From: Chlamydiota bacterium
Lineage (GTDB): Bacteria; Chlamydiota; Chlamydiia; Chlamydiales; Rhabdochlamydiaceae
Assembly (NCBI GenBank): GCA_023269365.1
Contig: JAHFTN010000019.1
Location: 1 to 15,716 of the forward strand
Length of the DNA stretch: 15,716 nt
Direction of reading: 5' to 3'
The position numbers and the translations under genes are program-made. Below the pieces are notes generated by a model. The model saw only the letters and a list, made by a program, of their open reading frames with translations. It ran no database searches and was not told where the DNA came from. Below are positions 7,430 to 12,750 of this stretch, piece by piece (positions within the stretch are counted from its first letter, which is position 1; each line of letters opens with the position of its first letter).

Positions 7430-8424
7430 AGATGTTCTTCCTTGATCGCACGTTGAAATAATGCTTTCACAGCTTCTTTTGGATTTAAATTCTCATAGAG
7501 AATCGCGTGGATGGCTTCTGTGATGGGAACGGGGATTTTATGCTTTTGAGCAAGCTGAAATGCTGAGACACAGGTATAGGCCCCCTCCACTACCATCCCG
7601 ATTTGCTTTTGCGCTTCTTCCTTTGTGAGTCCATCCGCAATTAACCTTCCAAACATATAGTTGCGACTGAGTTTAGAAAGGCAGGTCACACATAAATCCC
7701 CCATACCAGAGAGGCCATTTAAAGTTTCTGGATTACACCCCTTGGTTACAGACAATTTGCGAATCTCGTGTAGTCCTCGCGTCATAAGAGCCGCTTTCGT
7801 ATTGTCTCCAAATTTGAGCCCATCTGCAATCCCGCAGGCAATCGCGATGATATTTTTCATTGCTCCTCCAAAAGCCACTCCGCTGATATCGGCATTGGGA
7901 TATACCCTAAAAAAGGGGGTCGAAAACAGATCGGCAATCTGCCTCATTAAAGAAAGATCAAATGAAGAAGCTACAACCGATGTGGGCAACTCTTGAATCA
8001 CCTCTTCGGCATGGGAGGGCCCACTGAGACATCCCACAAGAGGGCGCCTTGTCTCCCCCAGTATCTGCACCACCACTTCGGGAAGCAAAAACCCGCTATT
8101 CTGCTCAATCCCCTTGGATGTGATGACGATGGGCACATCTACTCCTCCAAGAGACGAGATCTTCTCGAATACAGGGCGAATCCCCTTCGATGTCACCGAT
8201 TCGATGACCCACTCCGCTCCTCGCAGAGCTTCTTTTAGATCTGCTGTAAATAAGACCTGTTTGTCTGCCTTAATTTTGGGAAGTTTAGGGTGCTCTCGCG
8301 TCTCTGTAAGACGTGTGGCAAATGCAGGGTCAGCCGTCCACAAAATCACCTCATGCCCCTTCGATGCTAAGAGAGATGCTAGACAAAACCCCCAGGTTCC
8401 CGCTCCTAAATACGCAATCTTCAT
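7426..8424 (-). CDS. gpsA: NAD(P)H-dependent glycerol-3-phosphate dehydrogenase
   Basis: Reduces dihydroxyacetone phosphate to sn-glycerol 3-phosphate for phospholipid synthesis, in the cytoplasm. With the start at ATG 8424 it is 332 residues, the normal family length. The N-terminus MKIAYLGAGTWGFCLA carries the NAD(P)-binding GxGxxG-type loop (8-13). Later come GCLSGPSHAEEVI, the catalytic lysine block AFGGAMKNIIAIACGIADG followed by GDNTKAALMTRGLHE, and GLSGMGDLCVTCLSKLSRN. The frame stays open upstream to 8550, but that extension only reads through the palindrome at 8435-8519 and adds 42 unrelated residues. The ATG at 8424 has AAGAGGAG directly upstream and gives the family's usual N-terminus. 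A promoter-like sequence at 8528-8557 would start the message at the outer edge of the palindrome. The stop overlaps the nnr start by 4 bp. Confidence 0.95.
   Translation of the reverse strand: MKIAYLGAGTWGFCLASLLASKGHEVILWTADPAFATRLTETREHPKLPKIKADKQVLFTADLKEALRGAEWVIESVTSKGIRPVFEKISSLGGVDVPIVITSKGIEQNSGFLLPEVVVQILGETRRPLVGCLSGPSHAEEVIQELPTSVVASSFDLSLMRQIADLFSTPFFRVYPNADISGVAFGGAMKNIIAIACGIADGLKFGDNTKAALMTRGLHEIRKLSVTKGCNPETLNGLSGMGDLCVTCLSKLSRNYMFGRLIADGLTKEEAQKQIGMVVEGAYTCVSAFQLAQKHKIPVPITEAIHAILYENLNPKEAVKALFQRAIKEEHL
7437..7443 (-). promoter_or_regulatory. Shine-Dalgarno site for the nnr gene
   Basis: On the minus strand AAGGAAG ends 7 nt before GTG 7429, inside the last codons of gpsA. 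It supports the GTG start and the 4-bp overlap rather than a later ATG. Confidence 0.65.
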
Positions 8425-8426
8425 TA

Positions 8427-8434
8427 CTCCTCTT
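8427..8434 (-). promoter_or_regulatory. Shine-Dalgarno site for gpsA, next to the palindrome
   Basis: On the minus strand AAGAGGAG precedes ATG 8424 with a tight 2-nt spacing from its last base (4 nt from AAGAGG). It abuts the palindrome, whose final bases on this strand read CCCTCT and could pair with AGAGG of the site. It decides the gpsA start at 8424 over the longer frame. Confidence 0.7.
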
Positions 8435-8519
8435 AGAGGGAATTGCAAAACTCCATTTGGGGTCCAAAAGCGCCCTTTTAGCGCTTTTGGACCCCAAATG
8501 GAGTTTTGCAATTCCCTCT
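8435..8519. repeat. 85-bp perfect inverted repeat (39-bp arms, 7-nt loop) in the gpsA leader
   Basis: Arms 8435-8473 and 8481-8519 are exact reverse complements, with the loop CCTTTTA at 8474-8480. The outer 18 bp of the left arm, GAGGGAATTGCAAAACTC (8436-8453), recur exactly at 11272-11289 in a second, shorter hairpin, so this looks like a member of a dispersed palindromic repeat family. It lies between the likely gpsA promoter and the gpsA Shine-Dalgarno and would fold into a very stable stem at the 5' end of the transcript. No run of T follows on the gpsA strand, so a simple terminator is unlikely. Confidence 0.95.
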
Positions 8520-8527
8520 TCAATTTA

Positions 8528-8557
8528 AGTATAGCTCGATAAAGTCCCATTAGACAA
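8528..8557 (-). promoter_or_regulatory. Candidate housekeeping promoter for gpsA-nnr
   Basis: Reading the minus strand, TTGTCT (8557-8552) and TATACT (8533-8528) are separated by 18 bp, a good match to a sigma70/sigma66-type promoter. Transcription would begin about 7 nt further on, near 8521, which is the outer boundary of the palindrome. Assigned by eye only. Confidence 0.5.
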
Positions 8558-8675
8558 GACTTTTTCTCGCGAAATTGCCTCCACCAATGAGGGTATCCTG
8601 AATTTAAGAAAGAATTTTATTTTCGCCTTTTTCGGCATCTTTGAAGTCAGTTTTTTCATCCATGTGGCTCACACA

Positions 8676-8701
8676 TTGAGACTATTGCGCAATGGTCTCA
8701 A
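8676..8701. promoter_or_regulatory. 26-bp near-perfect palindrome upstream of the porin promoter (candidate operator)
   Basis: The halves TTGAGACTATTGC (8676-8688) and GCAATGGTCTCAA (8689-8701) are reverse complements except for one position (12 of 13). A spacer-free two-fold symmetric site of this size just upstream of the candidate porin promoter (8719-8747) is what a dimeric regulator would bind. A stem followed by the T-rich stretch at 8709-8720 could instead act as a terminator, but no plus-strand gene precedes it. Confidence 0.4.
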
Positions 8702-8718
8702 ATTATCTCTTGTTTTTT

Positions 8719-8747
8719 TTGTGTACATAATTTTTCTTTCCTAATAT
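8719..8747 (+). promoter_or_regulatory. Candidate promoter for the MOMP-like porin gene
   Basis: TTGTGT (8719-8724) and TAATAT (8742-8747) are spaced by 17 bp in an AT-rich region. They would give a leader of about 75 nt that contains AAGAGGAG at 8811-8818, some 11 nt before ATG 8830. The assignment rests on pattern only. Confidence 0.4.
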
Positions 8748-8829
8748 AAGTGGTAAAAGAAAGGTAGACTTTTGTTGGTTATGTGGGTCTTTTTTTCTAC
8801 ATTTACAAAAAAGAGGAGAAAATAGAGCA

Positions 8830-10008
8830 ATGGGATCATTTATTTTAGGAGTTGTATTTTTATTGATGTTTTCTGGCGTGTATGCGCAGGAGAAGGACAA
8901 AGATAGTGCACCACAAAAAGCGGGTTGTTGCCCCTACCAGATGCCAGAAGTGCCTATGACAACTGGATACAATGCGCCAGCGAACATTCATGTTGGAGAC
9001 AAAGGAAGAGTTGACGTCTGTGTGTCTGCTAGCTTTCTCTACTGGCAGCCAATTCAAGATAATATGGGCATCGCCTTAGTGCAGAAGGAAAGCAGTGTGA
9101 CCACTGTTCCCAATAGCGACCTTAAGAACCGCTTTGTGCAGATGCACTTTGATTTTGTTCCAGGCTTTAAAGTGGGCTTGGGAGCCAATCTGCGGAAAGA
9201 CAACTGGGAAAGCTATGTAGAATATACAAGGGTGCATGGGACTCATAAGGCTTCATCTAATGGCACTTCTTCTTCTGCCCCTACGATTTATGTCACAGAG
9301 CGGATGCAATCGATTTTTCCTCCAGAAATGGGAGCCGCGATTTCCTCTACTTCTTCGACTGTCACGCCCGCTTACGAGACAGCGCGCGCAACTTATAGAA
9401 ACAACCTTGATTTTATCGATGCGGAACTCGCCCGCTCCTATTATGCAGGAAAATGTTTAACTTTCCGCACAGCTCTTGGTGCTCGTTCTGCTTGGATTTT
9501 GCAACATTTCTATAGAACCTACGTCGTCACTAACGATCCTACTACAGCAAGACAGCTGGATGTAAATGCAAATTCTAATTCATGGGGTATCGGTCCTAGA
9601 GTAGGGTTGGATATGAATTGGTTATTGGGATGTGGATTTCGCTGTTTTGGATCTGGCTATGGGGATATTTTGTACACATGGTATAAACTCCATGACAAGA
9701 CATCCGTTACATTTTTCAACCCAGAATTTGCAGAAGACAGAGCAGGGGTTGATTCCAATACGTTTACTACAAAAGATAGACAGCACAGTCTAAAGCCTCA
9801 CGTGGATTTAGAATTGGGATTTGGATGGGACACCTATTTTGCTAAAGATAAGTGGCATATCGACCTCTCTGCTGCCTATGGATTTCAAGTCTTTTTTAAT
9901 CAAAACATGTTCCGGCACTGGGATGGTTTGTTGCCTGCTTGGAATACTGTCCCCTATGGGAATTTGTATGTAAACGGATTAACCGTTACAGCAAAGCTGG
10001 ATTTCTAA
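8830..10008 (+). CDS. MOMP-like outer-membrane porin (chlamydia-like/Legionella-type beta-barrel)
   Basis: A 392-residue precursor with a clear signal peptide (cleavage after VYA, residue 19) and a beta-barrel that ends in the strand VNGLTVTAKLDF with a terminal phenylalanine. The first barrel strand carries SASFLYWQP, a block seen in MOMP-like proteins of environmental chlamydiae and in Legionella-type major outer-membrane proteins. Later strands include LTFRTALGARSAWILQHF, SWGIGPRVGLDMNWLL and LELGFGWDTYF. Vicinal cysteines C33-C34 follow the signal, with further cysteines at VDVCVSA, GKCLTF and CGFRCFG; disulphide cross-linking as in chlamydial envelopes is possible. Such proteins are abundant general porins. 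The gene stands alone with a plausible promoter upstream and hairpins downstream. The start is fixed by the signal peptide. Confidence 0.8.
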   Translation: MGSFILGVVFLLMFSGVYAQEKDKDSAPQKAGCCPYQMPEVPMTTGYNAPANIHVGDKGRVDVCVSASFLYWQPIQDNMGIALVQKESSVTTVPNSDLKNRFVQMHFDFVPGFKVGLGANLRKDNWESYVEYTRVHGTHKASSNGTSSSAPTIYVTERMQSIFPPEMGAAISSTSSTVTPAYETARATYRNNLDFIDAELARSYYAGKCLTFRTALGARSAWILQHFYRTYVVTNDPTTARQLDVNANSNSWGIGPRVGLDMNWLLGCGFRCFGSGYGDILYTWYKLHDKTSVTFFNPEFAEDRAGVDSNTFTTKDRQHSLKPHVDLELGFGWDTYFAKDKWHIDLSAAYGFQVFFNQNMFRHWDGLLPAWNTVPYGNLYVNGLTVTAKLDF

Positions 10009-10009
10009 A

Positions 10010-10049
10010 GAACCTAAAAATCGAAGAAAAATTTTATTGGGATAGGTTC
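10010..10049 (+). other. Hairpin directly after the porin stop codon
   Basis: GAACCTA (10010-10016) and TAGGTTC (10043-10049) pair, and the inner AAAAT and ATTTT segments can extend the fold. It lies 1 nt past the TAA and may help protect or end the porin message, ahead of the better terminator at 10061. Confidence 0.35.
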
Positions 10050-10060
10050 AATAAAAGCGC

Positions 10061-10104
10061 AAGGGGATGCCATCTGATCAAATAGATAGGGATCCCCCTT
10101 TTAT
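10061..10104 (+). terminator. Probable rho-independent terminator of the porin gene
   Basis: AAGGGGAT (10061-10068) pairs with ATCCCCCTT (10092-10100), allowing a one-base bulge. An inner ATCT/AGAT stem (10072-10075 with 10084-10087) continues it, and TTTTATT follows the stem. It lies about 50 nt past the porin stop. Confidence 0.5.
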
Positions 10105-10240
10105 TAACCCGAGTTAAAAATTAAAAAGATTTTTAGCTGGTTTGCGGTCGTTGGAGAACGGGAAGTTCATGAGATAAAGCTAATAGAACAAGGGGGCTTT
10201 AGACGCAAAATTGCCCTTCCCTCAATGGCTAAAGTCCAGT
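10105..10240. other. Non-coding stretch between the porin terminator and the inverted-repeat element
   Basis: No coding frame of useful length on either strand. The segment at 10211-10224, TTGCCCTTCCCTCA, resembles the right arm of the 11271-11306 hairpin (12 of 14 bases), perhaps a decayed copy. Otherwise I see nothing here. Confidence 0.3.
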
Positions 10241-10413
10241 TATACCCAAAGAACTTCAAACGTTGGCTTTCCTCAGCGTCGTTAGCCACTGAATTCGGTC
10301 CCATCTGCATCGCCCAACTCATTCGAGTTGAGCTGCTTCGATGTCGGCTTCGCCTGGGCCAAATTCAGGGCAACTTCTTGAGGAAAACCAACGTTTGACG
10401 TTGTTTGGGTATA
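10241..10413. mobile_element. 173-bp imperfect inverted repeat, MITE-like element
   Basis: Terminal arms 10241-10275 and 10379-10413 match as inverted repeats at 32 of 35 positions (mismatches at arm positions 11, 15 and 27), starting and ending in TATACCCAAA/TTTGGGTATA. Complementarity continues inward less exactly (CTGAATTCGG against CCAAATTCAG) and is capped by CAACTC-ATTC-GAGTTG at 10315-10330, so the whole element can fold as one long hairpin. It has no coding capacity and sits between the 3' ends of two convergent genes. The outermost TA could be a target-site duplication of a TA-targeting transposase; that is inference. Confidence 0.6.
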
Positions 10414-10488
10414 CAAAAAATTGATAGTATCAGCTTTCTAAGCGCAAGAAGAACCTTTATCCTCAGCTATTTACGTAACAAGGCCGTT
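10414..10488. other. Short spacer downstream of the metallophosphoesterase gene
   Basis: It contains no gene. On the minus strand a weak GATA/TATC symmetry is followed by a short T run (about 10415-10430), too weak to call a terminator. Confidence 0.25.
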
Positions 10489-11244
10489 CTAAACTAATTT
10501 AACAGGAATAAAGTTCAAGTAATCGCAAGAAGCGAATACGTAATTTACTCCGCGCGCTTTACCGAAGGGCAAAGAACCAGGGCGGATGTTGTGCAAATGC
10601 CCAAAGACACAGGTGTCGATCTGAAATTCTTCGAGTAAAGAAGACGCCCTTGAAGAAGAGAGGTCTGCTCCAATGGGAGGGTAGTGAGTCATGGCAATTT
10701 TGCGTGATGCTGTTTTGGGGATTTGAGAAAGACTCAAGCGCAACCGCTCGAGCTCTCTTACAAAGATCTTTTCATCCTCTTGCGGCGCTTGAGCTCCCTC
10801 CTCAAGGGTTTTAGTGCGCTCTCTTGGGTTATCTTGAATGACCGTAAACGCCCCAAAACCATATTCGGGCGTATCCCAAAGGCGACTTCCTGCAATCGCA
10901 ACTTCTTTCCATAAATACACATTATTATGAATACAGTGGATGGAAGGGGGGATCACTTTGCCCATTTTTTCCAAAGAGCTCCACCAGTAGTCGTGGTTCC
11001 CACGTAGGATCACCTTCGTCCCAGGAAGGGCATCGATCCACTGAAGGTCAATAAGAGCCTCCTCCAAGCGCATAGCCCAAGAAATATCTCCTGGGATGAG
11101 GATGAGGTCCTCTTGAGAAATCAATCGTTTCCAATTCGATGCAATTTTTTCTGCATACTGTTTCCACGCAGGCCCGAATACTTCCATTGTTTTGGACGGC
11201 ACGCCGAATGCCAAGTGTACATCTGAAAGAACCCAAATAGACAT
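10489..11244 (-). CDS. Calcineurin-like metallophosphoesterase
   Basis: A 251-residue predicted cytoplasmic phosphohydrolase with all metal-binding motifs of the family in order: SDVHL (D8, H10), PGDISWAM (D53), RGNHDYWW (N83, H84), MTHYPP (about 185-190) and GHLHN (about 215-219). Substrate is unknown; the paired aromatic residues after GNHD and the overall length suit the small bacterial 'predicted phosphohydrolase' group rather than nucleases or Ser/Thr phosphatases. The frame is open to 11307, but that would read through the hairpin at 11271-11306. The ATG at 11244 places the DxH motif at the usual distance from the N-terminus. The upstream Shine-Dalgarno is weak (TTGAG). It lies 60 bp downstream of glgC on the same strand and may be expressed from it or through the intervening hairpin. 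Confidence 0.85.
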   Translation of the reverse strand: MSIWVLSDVHLAFGVPSKTMEVFGPAWKQYAEKIASNWKRLISQEDLILIPGDISWAMRLEEALIDLQWIDALPGTKVILRGNHDYWWSSLEKMGKVIPPSIHCIHNNVYLWKEVAIAGSRLWDTPEYGFGAFTVIQDNPRERTKTLEEGAQAPQEDEKIFVRELERLRLSLSQIPKTASRKIAMTHYPPIGADLSSSRASSLLEEFQIDTCVFGHLHNIRPGSLPFGKARGVNYVFASCDYLNFIPVKLV

Positions 11245-11270
11245 GCTACTCAAAATTAAATTAAAGAACC

Positions 11271-11306
11271 TGAGGGAATTGCAAAACTCGCTTTGCAATT
11301 CCCTCA
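11271..11306. repeat. 36-bp hairpin (15-bp perfect arms) related to the gpsA palindrome
   Basis: TGAGGGAATTGCAAA (11271-11285) and its exact complement (11292-11306) enclose ACTCGC. The 18 bases at 11272-11289 are identical to 8436-8453. The glgC stop TGA (minus strand, 11306-11304) is inside the stem. On that strand the stem is followed by GG and then a T-rich stretch (11268-11253), so it may serve as a weak terminator of glgC or as a leader structure for the phosphoesterase gene. Confidence 0.85.
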
Positions 11307-12581
11307 AAGAACGAAACCGTCGGGAACATGTGTTCCCGACGTCACAATAATAATCCCATCGCGAATAAAAACACCATCTCCATCAAAGGTTTGCAGCTGT
11401 TCTTTATTAATTAATTTGACCCGATTGCCGACGCTTGCGCCCTCATCAAGGATCGTATTTTCAAGATGGCAATCTTTTCCTACTGTGTAAGGATCTTTCG
11501 GAAACGATTCATAGAATAGGGAACCGAGCAAAATCGAGTTGCGCACAAGCGTATTTTGATCTATTTTAATATTGATTCCCACGATACTACCGTTGACTTC
11601 TTTTGCCTCGATGATGCTCCCTTGGGAAATGATACTATTATGGATATAAGATTCCTTGATAAGCGGGCTTGGCAAATTATGGGGATGTGTAAAGATAGGG
11701 TTGTGTGTATCATATATGTTCAAACACTTTTTTTGAGATAAAAGAGCCATATTGGCGTTATAGTAAGCTCTGATGGTCCCAATATCTTCCCAATACCCTT
11801 TATACACATAAGTTGCAATATTCCCCTTTTTCACACACAAAGGGATCAAATCTTTGCCAAAATCATCTCCCTCTTGATTCACAAGATCTAGAAGAGCTTT
11901 TCTTTTGAAAATATAAATCCCCATCGATCCCAAATAGTGATTTTTAGCAGGGTTAGCAAGAAAATGTCCTTGTAGAAAAGAAACAGAAAGCTCATAGCGC
12001 TTTAAAATGTTAGGGTCGGTCGGCTTTTCAACAAAGTCTACAACCTGACCTTTCTCATTAATTTTAAGTAACCCCATCCTACACGCTTCTTCTTCTTGAA
12101 CGGGAAGTGAGGCAATGACAAGATCTGCTTTTTGCATTTTTGTAAACTCTAACATCTCTATAAAATCGATGTTGTATAATTGATCCCCCGATAAGATAAG
12201 AAAATACTCGGCACTTGATGTTTCTAAATGAATCCTGTTCTGCCGAATTGCGTCCGCCGTTCCCTTAAACCAAATTTTGCTCTGAGAGGTCTTTTCTGGA
12301 CAAAGCATGTGAATGGGCGTCTGCTGAAATTCATCAAATTGATAGGTTTCAAAAATGTGCTGCTGGAGTGAGGAGGCAAAATATTGAGAAATAATAAAAA
12401 TCCTCTCCACTCGCGCATTAAGAGAATTAGAAATAGGGATGTCAATGAGACGATATCGCCCTCCAAAACATACAGATGGCTTACATCGAAATTGCGTGAG
12501 GGGATATAAACGCGTCCCTTGCCCTCCTGCCAAAATCACACTTGCCACTTGATTGAGATGCTGTCGAGGGGTGTGGGGCAT
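11304..12581 (-). CDS. glgC: Glucose-1-phosphate adenylyltransferase (ADP-glucose pyrophosphorylase)
   Basis: Makes ADP-glucose from glucose 1-phosphate and ATP, the committed step of bacterial glycogen synthesis. The 425-residue protein is full length. The nucleotidyltransferase domain has ILAGGQGTRLYPLT (16-29), CKPSVCFGGRYRLID (33-47), WFKGTADAIRQN, the metal-site block LSGDQLYNIDF, FVEKP for glucose 1-phosphate binding, and GYWEDIGTI. The C-terminal part (about 300-425) is a left-handed beta-helix-type regulatory region (SYIHNSIISQGSIIEA, NSILLGSLFYE, ENTILDEGASVGNRV). A GGGA lies 7 nt before the ATG at 12581. No other glg gene is adjacent, which is common in Chlamydiae. The stop codon lies in the 11271-11306 hairpin, and the last codons contain a 22-bp palindrome (11319-11340). 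It is transcribed divergently from the autotransporter gene. Confidence 0.95.
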   Translation of the reverse strand: MPHTPRQHLNQVASVILAGGQGTRLYPLTQFRCKPSVCFGGRYRLIDIPISNSLNARVERIFIISQYFASSLQQHIFETYQFDEFQQTPIHMLCPEKTSQSKIWFKGTADAIRQNRIHLETSSAEYFLILSGDQLYNIDFIEMLEFTKMQKADLVIASLPVQEEEACRMGLLKINEKGQVVDFVEKPTDPNILKRYELSVSFLQGHFLANPAKNHYLGSMGIYIFKRKALLDLVNQEGDDFGKDLIPLCVKKGNIATYVYKGYWEDIGTIRAYYNANMALLSQKKCLNIYDTHNPIFTHPHNLPSPLIKESYIHNSIISQGSIIEAKEVNGSIVGINIKIDQNTLVRNSILLGSLFYESFPKDPYTVGKDCHLENTILDEGASVGNRVKLINKEQLQTFDGDGVFIRDGIIIVTSGTHVPDGFVL

Positions 12582-12750
12582 TGCATTCCCATGATGACGT
12601 TATAAAAAAATTTATATAACATTTAAACTAATTATTTATCAATCCTTATGAAAAATATCTTTTATGAAATCTCCCGTTTATTTAAAATTAAATTTTTAGC
12701 TATGCTTTCAACTAGAAAGCCCAATGGAAGGTTATAAAAAATTGCATTAA
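12582..12750. promoter_or_regulatory. AT-rich divergent intergenic region between glgC and the autotransporter gene
   Basis: These 169 bp must hold promoters for both directions. The region is very AT-rich (for example TATAAAAAAATTTATATAAC from 12600) with several possible -10 boxes, none convincing enough to single out. A 6-bp hairpin GCTTTC-AACTA-GAAAGC (12704-12720) lies 30 bp before the autotransporter ATG. GGAAGG at 12726-12731 is the only purine run near that start and is rather far from it. Confidence 0.4.

Noticed and set aside
8114..8542. 142-codon plus-strand frame opposite gpsA and its leader
   Set aside because: Antisense shadow of a well-conserved gene, with no family resemblance.
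8425..8550. 42-codon N-terminal extension of gpsA
   Set aside because: It is read entirely through the palindrome, is unlike any GpsA N-terminus, and a good Shine-Dalgarno precedes the internal ATG at 8424.
8720..8820. 65-codon minus-strand frame in the porin upstream region
   Set aside because: Lysine- and phenylalanine-rich reading of AT-rich promoter DNA; it overlaps the porin signal-peptide region antisense and lacks a ribosome site.
10105..10488. Possible tRNA, small RNA gene or transposase remnant in the gap after the porin
   Set aside because: No cloverleaf with a T-loop motif could be traced, and translations in all frames are broken within about 25 codons with no recognisable transposase block. 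The inverted-repeat element explains most of the structure.
11245..11307. 21-codon N-terminal extension of the metallophosphoesterase
   Set aside because: It is read through the hairpin repeat, and the DxH motif needs to be near the N-terminus as given by ATG 11244.
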